Origin: Actinomycetota bacterium
Lineage (GTDB): Bacteria > Actinomycetota > Thermoleophilia > Gaiellales > Gaiellaceae
DNA length: 64,000 nt
Assembly: GCA_003132665.1 (NCBI GenBank)
Contig: PKYN01000019.1
Coordinates: 238,889-302,888 of the forward strand
Reading direction: 5' to 3'
Each line of letters opens with the position of its first letter. Within the stretch, counting starts at the first letter, position 1. Shown piece by piece: positions 9,670-18,466 of the stretch. The notes beneath the pieces were generated by a model that saw only the letters and a program-made list of their open reading frames with translations, made no database searches and was not told where the DNA came from. A program made the translations under genes and the position numbers.

Positions 9670-10716
9670 CTAAACCCGGCTTACGGCGACTGCCTTGGCG
9701 ATCGACACGATCGCGGCGGCCGACTCGCTCTCAGGCGCGCCGAGGGTGACCGGCTCGCCGCGCTCGCCGCATTCGCGCAGCACCGGATCGAGCGGGACCC
9801 GACCCAGTAGCGGTACGCCGAGCTCCTCGGCCAGGCGCTCGCCGCCGCCCGAGCCGAACACTTCCTGCCCCGTTCCGACCAGGTAGGACATGTTCTCGAT
9901 CACGCCGAGCAGGCGCATGCCCGTCTCGTTGGCCATCAGGGCGGCGCGGGCCGCGACCTCCTGGGCGAGCGGCTGCGGCGTGGTGACGACGATCGTCTCG
10001 GCGTGCGGCAGCAACTGGGCGAGTGAAAGAGCCACGTCGCCGGTGCCCGGCGGCATGTCCACGACGAGCGTGTCGATGTCGCCCCAGTGCACGTCCGAGA
10101 GAAACTGCTCGAGCGCCTTGTGCAGCATCGGGCCGCGCCAGATCACCGGCTTGTTCTCCTCCAGGAAGAAGCCGATCGACATCAGCTTGAGCCCGTGACC
10201 GAGCGGCGGCACGATCATCTCGTCCACCGCGACGGGATGCTGCGTGACGCCGAGCAGCTGCGGCACCGAGTGGCCGTAGATGTCGGCGTCGAGCACACCA
10301 ACCTGCTCGCCCAGACCGGAAAGCGCCGCGGCCAGGTTGACGCTGATGGAAGACTTGCCGACGCCGCCCTTGCCCGAGGTGACGGCGAGCACGCGCGTGT
10401 TCTCGTGCAGCGAGATGCCCCTCTTCTCGGGAATGCCGAGCCTCTGGCGCAGCGCCTGCTTCTGCTCGTCGGTCATCTCCTCGAAGGCGAGCTCGACCGA
10501 CTCGACCCCGGGAACCGCGCCGACGTGCCGCGCGACCTGCTCCTGAAAGCTGTCCTTGAGCGGGCAGCCCGCGATCGTCAGCGCCAGCACAATGCGAACG
10601 ATGCCGCCCTCGACCTCGATCTTGCGCACCATGCCGAGCATCGTCACGGGCTTGCCCAGCTCGGGATCGATGACGTTGCGAAGCGCCAGCTCGATCTGTA
10701 CGCGCGAAACGGTCAT
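9670..10716 (-). CDS. Mrp/NBP35 family Fe-S cluster carrier ATPase
   Basis: Cytosolic P-loop ATPase thought to hold and deliver Fe-S clusters to target apoproteins (ApbC/Mrp). 348 residues: an N-terminal MIP18/DUF59 domain (about 1-85, with VIDPELGKPV and CPLKDSFQ), then the deviant Walker A GKGGVGKSS near residue 114 and VDMPPGTGDVALSLAQ of the Mrp family. The usual C-terminal CxxC is not evident; only single cysteines are seen. Its position next to nuo would fit supply of clusters to complex I, which is inference. Confidence 0.9.
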   Translation of the reverse strand: MTVSRVQIELALRNVIDPELGKPVTMLGMVRKIEVEGGIVRIVLALTIAGCPLKDSFQEQVARHVGAVPGVESVELAFEEMTDEQKQALRQRLGIPEKRGISLHENTRVLAVTSGKGGVGKSSISVNLAAALSGLGEQVGVLDADIYGHSVPQLLGVTQHPVAVDEMIVPPLGHGLKLMSIGFFLEENKPVIWRGPMLHKALEQFLSDVHWGDIDTLVVDMPPGTGDVALSLAQLLPHAETIVVTTPQPLAQEVAARAALMANETGMRLLGVIENMSYLVGTGQEVFGSGGGERLAEELGVPLLGRVPLDPVLRECGERGEPVTLGAPESESAAAIVSIAKAVAVSRV

Positions 10717-10839
10717 CGCTACAGCCTAGCGGTGCGAGAGTCGCCTGCTTTTGGCGCTCGCGGCTCCGCCTCGCCCCGAGAAACTGCGAGCGACCGTGGC
10801 GTCTCAGGAAGAATCCATGCTTCAGCGGGTCGCTAAACC

Positions 10840-12156
10840 ATGAGCAGAGAGAACAAAACCGGACATCACCTTCCCCCCGCTCTGAGGGAAAAGGACTTCG
10901 CGCTGCTCTGGGTGGCCTCGCTGACGATGGGCCTCGGCAGCCAGATGGCCGCGGTCGCGGTCGGCTGGCAGGTGTTCGCCATCCGGCACAGCCCGCTCGA
11001 TCTCGGCCTGATCGGACTGGCGGAGTTCGTGCCGCTGCCGCTGCTGGCGCTACCCGCCGGGCACCTCGCCGATCGGTTGCCGCGGCGTCTCGTCTTCGCT
11101 GCTGCGGTCGCGATCGACATGATCGTGATGGCGCTCCTGCTTCTGGTCACTCGCTCGGGAGCCACGAAGCTCTGGCCCTTCCTCGTTCTGGCGGCCGCGA
11201 CCGGCGTGGCAAGCGCGATCGGAAGCCCGGCCGCGCGCGCGCTCCCACCCACGCTGGTTCCAACCGAGATGCTTGCCGGCGCCCTGGCGCTGCGCTCGAT
11301 CGCGATGCAGATTGCGACCGTAGCCGGGCCGGCGATCGGCGGATTCATCTTCGCGATCCGGCCCGAGCTGCCCTACGAGGTTGCACTGGGGCTGTTTGCG
11401 CTCTCGGGCGCCTGCGCGCTCTCGCTGCGCTCCCCGGCCGCGCGCACCCGGGCAGCGAGCGGGGGATCTCCCGACTGGCGGAGTCTCGTTGCCGGCATCG
11501 GCTTCGTCCGGAAGACGCCCGTGCTCCTCGGCGCGATTACGCTCGACCTGTTCGCCGTTCTGCTGGGTGGCCAGATTGCGCTTGCGCCTCTGTTCGCGCG
11601 CTCGATCCTGCACGTCGGGCCCGAGGGGCTGGGCCTGCTCAGAGCGGCGCCGGCGGCCGGCGCGATCCTGGCCGGAGTGCTGCTCACCCGGCGGCCGGCG
11701 ATGCGCCACGCCGGCCGCACACTCCTGCTGGTGGTCGCCGGTTTCGGCGCGAGCATGATCGTGTTCGGACTCTCGCACTCGTTCCCGCTCTCATTGGGCG
11801 CGCTCGCAGTCAGCGGCTTCGTCGACATGATCAGCATGAACATCCGCGCGACCACTGCCGCCCTGGCAACCCCCGACCGCTTGCGAGGGCGCGTAAACGC
11901 AATCGAGATGGTCTTCATCAGCGCCTCCAACCAGCTCGGCGCCTTCGAGTCGGGCGCGGCGGCCGCCTTGCTCGGAGCGGCTCCGGCCGTCGTCGCGGGC
12001 GGCGTGCTGACGATTTTGCTCGCCGGGGTGTGGCCGCGCGTCTTTCCCGCGCTCGCCCGTATCGACCGGCTCGAGGAGCTGCGGCCGGCGCGCGAGCCGT
12101 CTGCGCCACCGCCCGCGCCTGTCGAGCCGGCCGAGCCTCCCGCCGAGACCTGGTGA
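10840..12156 (+). CDS. MFS transporter (EntS-like exporter)
   Basis: 438 residues with about twelve hydrophobic helices of the major facilitator type resembling the EntS / MFS_3 group of exporters. LPLLALPAGHLADRLPRR is the loop 2-3 signature. The last ~40 residues are proline/alanine-rich and hydrophilic. It is divergent from the Mrp gene across a 120-base gap. Substrate cannot be read from the sequence. Confidence 0.88.
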   Translation: MSRENKTGHHLPPALREKDFALLWVASLTMGLGSQMAAVAVGWQVFAIRHSPLDLGLIGLAEFVPLPLLALPAGHLADRLPRRLVFAAAVAIDMIVMALLLLVTRSGATKLWPFLVLAAATGVASAIGSPAARALPPTLVPTEMLAGALALRSIAMQIATVAGPAIGGFIFAIRPELPYEVALGLFALSGACALSLRSPAARTRAASGGSPDWRSLVAGIGFVRKTPVLLGAITLDLFAVLLGGQIALAPLFARSILHVGPEGLGLLRAAPAAGAILAGVLLTRRPAMRHAGRTLLLVVAGFGASMIVFGLSHSFPLSLGALAVSGFVDMISMNIRATTAALATPDRLRGRVNAIEMVFISASNQLGAFESGAAAALLGAAPAVVAGGVLTILLAGVWPRVFPALARIDRLEELRPAREPSAPPPAPVEPAEPPAETW

Positions 12157-12246
12157 GCTGATCCGCGCTTCGCCGCCGGTCTCGGCGCCCGACTCAGATC
12201 CCATTCGATCGGGCATGATGAGCAGATCGCGACTCGAATCCTCATT

Positions 12247-13503
12247 TTGGGCGGCGGCACCGGCGGCACGCTGATCGCCAACAAGCTGCGGCGGCGCTAC
12301 GGCGCCGAGACCGAGATCGAGATCACCGTCGTGGACAGGGACGATCGCCACGTCTACCAGCCCGATCTGCTCTTCGTCCCCTTTGGCCTGGTCGAGTCGG
12401 ACTCGATCTACCGGCCGCGCTCCAAGCAGCTCCGCAGCGGAATCGAGTTCCGCCTCGGCAAGGTCGAGCGCGTCGAGTCCGAAAAGAACACGGTTCATCT
12501 GGTCGGCGGTGAGACGCTTCCCTACGACGTTCTGGTCGTCGCCAGCGGCGCCGAGCTCCTGCCCGAGGAGACCGAGGGACTGACCGGGCCGGGCTGGGGC
12601 GCGACCGCCTTCACCTACTACTCGGTCGAGGGCGCCGCGGCGCTGAACAAGGCGATGGAGGGCTTCGAAGGCGGTCGCCTGGTCGTGAACATCGTCGAGA
12701 TGCCGATCAAGTGCCCGATCGCGCCGCTCGAGTTCTGCTTCCTCTCGGACTGGTGGTTGCAGAAACGCGGCCTGCGAAAGAAGACGGAGATCGTGCTGGC
12801 AACCCCGCTGGACGGCGCCTTCACCAAGCCGGTCGCCTCGAGGATACTCGGCGAGTTGCTGGAGAAGAAGAAGATCCTGGTCGAGGCGGAGTTCGCGGCC
12901 GGGCGCGTCGATGGCGATGCGCGCAAGCTGCACAGCTGGGACGAGCGCGAGATCGACTACGACCTGCTGGTCTCGATTCCGCTGCACGGCGGCTCACCGT
13001 TCGTGGAGAGCTCGGACGGTCTGGGCGACGAACTCGGTTTCATCGTCGTCGATCCGAACACGCTTCAGGCGAAGGTTGCCCCGAACGTGTTCGCCATCGG
13101 CGACGCGACCAACGTCCCGACCTCGAAGGCGGGAGCGGTCGCGCACTTCCAGGCCGAGACGCTGAGCGAGAACGTCCAGCATTTCCTGGCCGGAGAGGAG
13201 CTCGAGAAGAGCTTCGACGGACACGCCAACTGCTTCATCGAGACGGGCTTCAGCAAGGCGCTGCTACTCGACTTCAACTACGACGTCGAGCCCTTGCCGG
13301 GTAAGTTCCCCTTCCCCGGCGTCGGGCCGATGTCGCTGCTCAGAGAGTCGCGCCTCGATCATCTCGGCAAGCTCGCCTTCCGCTGGCTTTACTGGCATCT
13401 GCTCCTGCCGGGCAGACGCATTCCGCTGATTTCCGCGCAGCTGAAGATGGCGGGCAAGGACACCAGCCTCCTGAGTTCGACAGAGGAAGGAGTGACCGGA
13501 TGA
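12247..13503 (+). CDS. NAD(P)/FAD-dependent oxidoreductase, sulfide:quinone reductase-like
   Basis: Flavoprotein of the SQR type that would oxidise sulfide (or a related thiol) and pass electrons to quinone at the membrane. Residues 1-20 hold the FAD-binding GGGTGG; later come LVVASGAELLP, a conserved-looking cysteine in MPIKCPIAPLEFCF, and the second FAD motif NVFAIGDATNVP. The start is doubtful: TTG at 12247 is the only canonical start codon in frame after the MFS stop, yet it cuts off the expected first beta strand, which the open frame encodes just upstream (TRILIL). Followed, with overlapping ends, by DsrC-like and then DsrE-like genes. Confidence 0.85.
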   Translation: MGGGTGGTLIANKLRRRYGAETEIEITVVDRDDRHVYQPDLLFVPFGLVESDSIYRPRSKQLRSGIEFRLGKVERVESEKNTVHLVGGETLPYDVLVVASGAELLPEETEGLTGPGWGATAFTYYSVEGAAALNKAMEGFEGGRLVVNIVEMPIKCPIAPLEFCFLSDWWLQKRGLRKKTEIVLATPLDGAFTKPVASRILGELLEKKKILVEAEFAAGRVDGDARKLHSWDEREIDYDLLVSIPLHGGSPFVESSDGLGDELGFIVVDPNTLQAKVAPNVFAIGDATNVPTSKAGAVAHFQAETLSENVQHFLAGEELEKSFDGHANCFIETGFSKALLLDFNYDVEPLPGKFPFPGVGPMSLLRESRLDHLGKLAFRWLYWHLLLPGRRIPLISAQLKMAGKDTSLLSSTEEGVTG

Positions 13504-13817
13504 CGACTGTCACGCTTGCAGGCACGCCCGTCGAGGTCGACGACGAGGGCTTCCTGCAAAAGCCCGAGCAGTGGACGAGAGAGATGGGCGAGGAGATGGC
13601 GCGCTCCGCCGGCATCGAGAAGCTGACCGAGCGGCACTGGCAGGTAATCGACTTCATGCGCAAGACGTACCTGGATACGGGCGCGGCGCCGTCGATGCGG
13701 GCGCTCGGGAAGACCTCGGGCGTGGCGATCAAGGAGCTGTACGAGCTCTTCCCGAAGGGCCCGGCCAAGCTCGCCGCCAAGATCGGCGGCATTCCCAAGC
13801 CACGCGGTTGCGTCTAG
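13500..13817 (+). CDS. DsrC/TusE family sulfur carrier protein
   Basis: 105-residue protein of the DsrC/TusE family, which carries sulfur as a persulfide or trisulfide on the penultimate cysteine. The family end is present (GGIPKPRGCV, cysteine at 104). The second cysteine of true DsrC, about eleven residues earlier, is absent: that stretch reads FPKGPAKLAAK. It is therefore a one-cysteine, TusE-like form that could relay sulfur but not make the DsrC trisulfide. ATG overlaps the end of the SQR-like gene. Confidence 0.9.
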   Translation: MTTVTLAGTPVEVDDEGFLQKPEQWTREMGEEMARSAGIEKLTERHWQVIDFMRKTYLDTGAAPSMRALGKTSGVAIKELYELFPKGPAKLAAKIGGIPKPRGCV

Positions 13818-13831
13818 AAAGGGGTGGGGAA

Positions 13832-14299
13832 ATGGCAGACAGCATCGAGAAGGTCTCGATCGTCATCTCGAAGGGGTCTTTGGAGGGCGTCTACCCAGGC
13901 CTGATCATGGGTAACGGCGCCCGTATGGAGGGGATCGAGGCCAATCTCTTCTTCACCTTCTTCGGCCTGGACGTGATTCGCAAGAATCGGATCGACAAGA
14001 TCAAGGTCGGTACGGTCGGTAACCCGGGTATGCACATGCCCACCTGGATAGGCGCGATTCCGGGCATGTCTTGGCTGGCGACCAAGATGATGAGCCGGCA
14101 GATGGACAAGATTGACATCCCACCCGTGCGCGAGTTCATCGAGATGATCGGCGACTCTGGCGGCAAGCTCTACGCCTGCCAGGCGACGGTCGATATGTAC
14201 GGCTTGAGCATGGACGACTTCGTGCCGCAGGTCGAGAAGGTGCTGACCGTCGGCGAGTTCTACGAGCTCTCCGCGGGCGGCGAGATCATCTTCACCTGA
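13832..14299 (+). CDS. DsrE-like (DsrE2) sulfur-transfer family protein
   Basis: 155 residues matching the DsrE/DsrF-like fold: an initial KVSIVISKGSLEGVYPGL strand-loop, FFTFFGLDVIRK, and a single cysteine in GGKLYACQATVDMYG, the position that carries sulfur in DsrE2-type proteins. It has a GGGG-rich Shine-Dalgarno 5-10 bases before ATG 13832 and lies 14 bases after the DsrC-like gene. Together SQR, DsrC and DsrE form a sulfane-sulfur handling set; the direction of sulfur flow is inference. Confidence 0.85.
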   Translation: MADSIEKVSIVISKGSLEGVYPGLIMGNGARMEGIEANLFFTFFGLDVIRKNRIDKIKVGTVGNPGMHMPTWIGAIPGMSWLATKMMSRQMDKIDIPPVREFIEMIGDSGGKLYACQATVDMYGLSMDDFVPQVEKVLTVGEFYELSAGGEIIFT

Positions 14300-14330
14300 G
14301 CGGCCGCTAGACAGCGCCGCGTTACGGAGC

Positions 14331-15230
14331 TCAGCCGCGCTTCTGCCACGGCCTGCTGATCTTCAGGGCCGAGAGGATGGCGCGCGTCGAGGGCGAGCGG
14401 TTGAGCGTGTAAAAGTGGATGCCCGGGGCGCCGCGAGCAAGCAGGTCGGCGGCTTGGAGCGTGGCGTGAGCGACACCGAGCTCGAGCACTGTGCCCGGAT
14501 CGCTGGCGCGCAACTCGATCTGGGCGATCAGCTCCCTGGGAATCGTCGCGCCGGAGAGAGCGGTCATGCGCTCGATCTGCTCGGCGTTGGTGATCGGCAT
14601 CAGGCCGGGAATGATCGGCTGCTCGATCCCGGCCGCGCGAACCGCCTCGACGAACTCGAAGTAAACGGCGTTGTCGAAGAAGAGCTGGGTGATGAAGAAG
14701 GCGGCGCCGGACTCGGCCTTGGTTTTGAGCACGCGGATCTCGCCGGCCATGTCGCTCGCGTCAACGTGCACCTCCGGGTAGCAGGCGGCGCCGATACAGA
14801 ACGGGTAATCCCCCGCGATCAGCGCTATCAGGTCGCTGGCGTAACGGATCGACTCGCTCTCGGGCGTCCAGTCGGGCCGCTCGCGCGGCGGGTCTCCGCG
14901 CAGCGCAAGCACGTTGTCGATGCCCACCTCGGCGGCCAGGTCGAGAATCCGGCGCAGTTCCTCCGGCGTCGAGCCGTAGCCGGTCAGGTGCGACATCGCC
15001 TCCAGGCCCAGCTCCTGCTTCATCCAGCGCGTCAGCTCGACGGTGCGCTCGCTCGTCGAGCCGGCGCGCCGCGTGATCGAGACGAACGAGGGCTCGAGCG
15101 GCGCCAGCTTCTCGATCGCCTCGCGCAGGTTGCGCTCGCCTTCCTCGCTCGTCGGCGGGAAGAACTCGAACGAGAAGACGGGCTGCTCGCTTTGGCTGAT
15201 GATCTCGTCTATGCGCACAGAGGTCGTCAT
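14331..15230 (-). CDS. metF: Methylenetetrahydrofolate reductase
   Basis: Flavoenzyme reducing 5,10-methylene-THF to 5-methyl-THF for methionine synthesis. 299 residues, normal for bacterial MetF. Signatures are FSFEFFPPTSEEGERNL near residue 19, SHLTGYG, and DNVLALRGDPP in the TIM barrel. Convergent with the DsrE gene; the next gene upstream in the same direction ends 113 bases away. Confidence 0.94.
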   Translation of the reverse strand: MTTSVRIDEIISQSEQPVFSFEFFPPTSEEGERNLREAIEKLAPLEPSFVSITRRAGSTSERTVELTRWMKQELGLEAMSHLTGYGSTPEELRRILDLAAEVGIDNVLALRGDPPRERPDWTPESESIRYASDLIALIAGDYPFCIGAACYPEVHVDASDMAGEIRVLKTKAESGAAFFITQLFFDNAVYFEFVEAVRAAGIEQPIIPGLMPITNAEQIERMTALSGATIPRELIAQIELRASDPGTVLELGVAHATLQAADLLARGAPGIHFYTLNRSPSTRAILSALKISRPWQKRG

Positions 15231-15342
15231 TCTAGGTCGGCTCGACTCGGCCGAGGTCGTCGCATACCGCGAACAAACGACTCGTTCGCCCTCGACGCGG
15301 TGTCTACCTGCCCCGGCGCGGCGATAGATCTACGAGCGAGCT

Positions 15343-16173
15343 CTAGGAGCGAAGGCGTTCGCTCAGTGCCTGGCACAGCTCTTCTGTGCCCGCCGCCGCA
15401 ATCCGCGAACGCGATTCCAGGTCGAGTTGAGAGTCGAGGAAGGACAATTCGCCGTCCACGAACTCGACCGCCAGCCCGACCTCGCGCACCAGCAGCTGCC
15501 CGGCGGCGACGTCGATCGAGCGCGCCGGCTTGAGCGAGCAGACCGCGTCGAGGCGCCCGGCGGCCAGATGGCAGAGCGAAAGCGCGAGCGAGCCCATGAT
15601 GCGCAGACGCTTGGCCAGCCCGACGACGCTCGGCGCTCGCTCGGCGATCTTCGCCGTCTCGGTCGCTTCGAACGCCAGTAGCTCGATCTCGTCCTTGGGT
15701 TTGGTCGCGCCGAGCGCCTCACCGTTCAGCCAGGCGCCCTCACCGCGCCGGGCAGTCCATTCCTCGCCGCTCCCGAAGTCGTAGACGTAGCCGAAGAAGA
15801 CATCGCGCATCTTGTCGCCGTCGGCCACCGCGAGTGAGACCGAGAAGAAGGGAATACCGCGCTTGGCGTTGATCGAGCCGTCAATCGGATCGAGCACGAC
15901 GCGCAGCGAGCCGCCCCCGCCGAACACCCGCTCGCCCAGCTCCTCCGAGACGAGCGTGAAGCCCGGCACGTCCAGTCGCTCGAGCCGGCGCACGACGGCC
16001 TGCTCGGCCGCTTCGTCGATCTGCGTTGTCTCGTCGCCGCCCATGCCGCGGCGCAGAACCTTCTCGCGCTCTTCGCGCGTCGGCAGGCGCTTCAGCTCGG
16101 CGCGGATGTCCTGGACGATGCCGCGGCACAGTTCGAGCAGAGCATCCGCATCGAGTCGGGCTTCGTCGGGCAC
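15343..16173 (-). CDS. Inositol monophosphatase family phosphatase
   Basis: Mg-dependent sugar/inositol phosphatase-like enzyme of 276 residues. The metal-binding block DPIDGSINAKRGIPFFSVSLA and the earlier acidic SEELGE motif are present, as is a late motif near SIDVAAGQLLVREVG in place of the usual WDxAAG, so the substrate may be atypical. GTG 16173 was preferred because the long frame starting at 16395 would run deep into the upstream DUF1015 gene. It follows that gene by 47 bases and is probably cotranscribed with it. Confidence 0.82.
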   Translation of the reverse strand: MPDEARLDADALLELCRGIVQDIRAELKRLPTREEREKVLRRGMGGDETTQIDEAAEQAVVRRLERLDVPGFTLVSEELGERVFGGGGSLRVVLDPIDGSINAKRGIPFFSVSLAVADGDKMRDVFFGYVYDFGSGEEWTARRGEGAWLNGEALGATKPKDEIELLAFEATETAKIAERAPSVVGLAKRLRIMGSLALSLCHLAAGRLDAVCSLKPARSIDVAAGQLLVREVGLAVEFVDGELSFLDSQLDLESRSRIAAAGTEELCQALSERLRS

Positions 16174-16220
16174 CTGGCGATCGTATCCGGCGCGCGGATC
16201 CCCGGCCGATCCTTCGGGCA

Positions 16221-17348
16221 CTAGAGCGGGTAGAGGACGAGCCCGGAGAGAAGCTTGGGATAGAAGTAGGTGCTCTTCTGGGGCATCACGCGGCCTTCGC
16301 GGGCGACCGCAAAGACCTGATCGATGCGCGACGGGCGCATCAGTACGCTCACTTCGGCGGCGCCGGAATCGACCGCCGCAACAGCTTCCTTCCAATCGGG
16401 CGTGTAGGAAATGCCTTCGTGCCCCAGCCGACCGACCAGCTCGACATCGAGAATCGCTTCGTCGGTGACGACCAGGCGCACGCCGCCCTTGTCATAGACG
16501 AGCGCGGCGGCGGTCTCGTAGGACATCGCCTCCAGTTCCGCTAGCGCCGCCTCGACATCGTCTCTGGGCTCTCCCCCGGCCAGCGCGCCGAGCTCGGGCG
16601 TCGTGGCGAACACGCGATGCGTCGGGAAGATGGCAAGTCCCTCGCCGCGCGTGTTCACGAGTGCCGCAAACGTGTAGGCGCTGGCCGGCGTTCCGTCCTG
16701 CTGGTGGAAGGCGACCGCCGTCTCGTAGCGGTGATGCCCGTCGGCGATCAAGAGCTGCTTGTCGGCGAGCGCGGAGCGCACCCGCTCGAGCGCCGCCGCG
16801 TCGTCAACGCGCCAGAGGCGGCTGCGAACGCCCAGCTCCTCGGCGTCGAGGTCGGGCTCGCGCACGGCGGCCTGCTCGCGCAGGGCCTGTTCGCAGCGCT
16901 CGGGATCGTCGTAGAGCAGGAAGATCGGCTCGATCTGGGTGCGCGCGGCGGTCAGCAGGCGCAGACGGCTTTCCTTGGGGCCGGAGTGCGTGCGCTCGTG
17001 CGGCAGCACGACCTTGTTCTCGTAGGGCTCGACCTTGATCGAGGCCAGGAAGCCCTCACGGGTGCGGGCGACTCCGTCGGGCCCGACGAAGGACTGCTCC
17101 AGCCACCAGAGCGCCGGCTCGGCGTCGCGGCGAAGGACTCCCTCGTCGCGCCAGGACGCGAGCATCGGCCCGGAATCGCGCTCGTCCTCGAGCAGAGTGA
17201 GATTGACGATGTTGTGCGGCGACCTGCCCAGGTATCCGGCGCGAGCCTCGGCGTCGATCACGTCGTAGGGCGGTGCCACGAGCTGCGCCAGCGGCCCGGC
17301 AACCGCGGGGTCGAAGGTCAGCGCCTGGAAGGGACGAACGTCAGCCAC
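16221..17348 (-). CDS. DUF1015 family protein
   Basis: 375-residue member of the DUF1015 family: opening with RPFQALTFDP and VAPPYDVID, followed by SPHNIVNLTL and, mid-protein, LLIADGHHRYETAVAF with the conserved histidine pair. The biochemical role of the family is not firmly assigned. It is transcribed away from the OB-HD nuclease gene; copy B of the ~100-bp repeat lies in the shared upstream region. Confidence 0.9.
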   Translation of the reverse strand: MADVRPFQALTFDPAVAGPLAQLVAPPYDVIDAEARAGYLGRSPHNIVNLTLLEDERDSGPMLASWRDEGVLRRDAEPALWWLEQSFVGPDGVARTREGFLASIKVEPYENKVVLPHERTHSGPKESRLRLLTAARTQIEPIFLLYDDPERCEQALREQAAVREPDLDAEELGVRSRLWRVDDAAALERVRSALADKQLLIADGHHRYETAVAFHQQDGTPASAYTFAALVNTRGEGLAIFPTHRVFATTPELGALAGGEPRDDVEAALAELEAMSYETAAALVYDKGGVRLVVTDEAILDVELVGRLGHEGISYTPDWKEAVAAVDSGAAEVSVLMRPSRIDQVFAVAREGRVMPQKSTYFYPKLLSGLVLYPL

Positions 17349-17473
17349 GCGAGGAGCGTACCAACCGCCTTCTGACTAGACTCGACTAGTGATCTCCGCC
17401 GAAAATACTGTTCTTTTCGACCGCGAAAACACTGACGCCGGCGACCAGCCGGGGGCGAGGTCGTGATGCAATC

Positions 17474-17573
17474 TCGGCACGATAATGGCGCATTTGGAGC
17501 GGTTTTTCTCGCTACCGTTTCACGACCCCGCGGGTGGGTGGATCCGGCGGGGGGCGTAGTACCGCGGTGCCCT
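17474..17573. repeat. ~100-bp intergenic repeat element, copy B
   Basis: Second copy of the element at 9084-9181, with the same block order and the same complementary ends (GGCAC near the left end, GTGCC near the right). It sits between divergent genes, about 45 bases before the GTG of the OB-HD nuclease gene. Because copy A is not in a promoter region, a dispersed REP/MITE-like repeat is more likely than a cis-regulatory RNA of one gene. Confidence 0.7.
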
Positions 17574-17617
17574 CGCAACCTCGCGGTAAGTAGTCATTCG
17601 AGACGAGCGCCGACGCC

Positions 17618-18454
17618 GTGACCCAGCTCGTCGAGCTTGTAGCGGACAGCGCCGTCGAGGGCGTGTACGCGGTCGCCCGCAAGGAGCGATTGCGGACGAA
17701 AGCGGGCGCCTCCTACCTTGCGCTCGAGCTGACGGACGAGTCCGGTCGCGTCGAGGCGCGCGTGTGGAGCGACGTCGACCTGCTCGATGCGCGTTTCGCC
17801 GAGGGCGACGCGGTGCGCGTGCTGGGGCGGGTCGAAAGCTTCCGCGACAAGCTTCAGATCCAGGTGCGCACGCTCGAGGCGGCGCCCGAGGCCGACCCGG
17901 CGACGCTCGCACCGGCCGGCCGCCGCGATCCCGACGAGCTGGAGGGTTTTCTCGATTTCCTCGTCGCCGAGATCGCGCACGAGGCGCTTCGCTCGACCGT
18001 CACGGCGCTGCTCGAAGGCGGCGACAGGGAGCGGCGCCTGCGCACTCTCCCGGCGACGCGCGAGGGCCACCACAGCTACTCCGGCGGGCTGCTCGAGCAT
18101 ACGGTCGGGGTCGCCACCATCTGCCGCGACCTCTGTCAGCTCCATCCGCGCCTGCGCTCCGACCTGCTACTCGCCGCCGCGCTCACGCACGATCTCGGCC
18201 GCACGCTCGAGCTCGGGCCGGCGCCGCTCTATGCGCCCACCGGCGAGGGGCGGCTACTCGGCCACGTTCAGCTCGGTCTGCGCCTGATCGAGCAGCATGC
18301 AGACGCACTCGGCGCCGACCTGCGAGCGGAGCTCTTGCACGCCGTCGCAGTCCACCACGACGTCCGCGCGGCCCGCACCGCCGAGGCGGCCGCTCTCTAC
18401 CACGCCAACCAGCTCGACACCGTCGCCCAGTTGCGACCGGTCGATTCCGCGTAG
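17618..18454 (+). CDS. OB-fold / HD-domain 3'-5' exoribonuclease, YhaM-like
   Basis: 278 residues: an N-terminal OB-fold nucleic-acid-binding domain (about 1-100, with YLALELTDESGRVEARVW) followed by an HD phosphohydrolase domain with HHSYSGGLLEHT and LTHDLGRTLE supplying the metal-binding histidines and aspartate, and a later AVHHD. This is the architecture of YhaM, a 3'-5' exoribonuclease. GTG start at 17618. Followed after 12 bases by an EamA transporter gene. Confidence 0.87.
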   Translation: MTQLVELVADSAVEGVYAVARKERLRTKAGASYLALELTDESGRVEARVWSDVDLLDARFAEGDAVRVLGRVESFRDKLQIQVRTLEAAPEADPATLAPAGRRDPDELEGFLDFLVAEIAHEALRSTVTALLEGGDRERRLRTLPATREGHHSYSGGLLEHTVGVATICRDLCQLHPRLRSDLLLAAALTHDLGRTLELGPAPLYAPTGEGRLLGHVQLGLRLIEQHADALGADLRAELLHAVAVHHDVRAARTAEAAALYHANQLDTVAQLRPVDSA

Positions 18455-18466
18455 GTCGCCAGCTCC

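Noticed and set aside
11791-12987. 398-codon antisense frame opposite MFS and SQR genes
   Set aside because: Shadow of two well-supported genes; no domain is visible.
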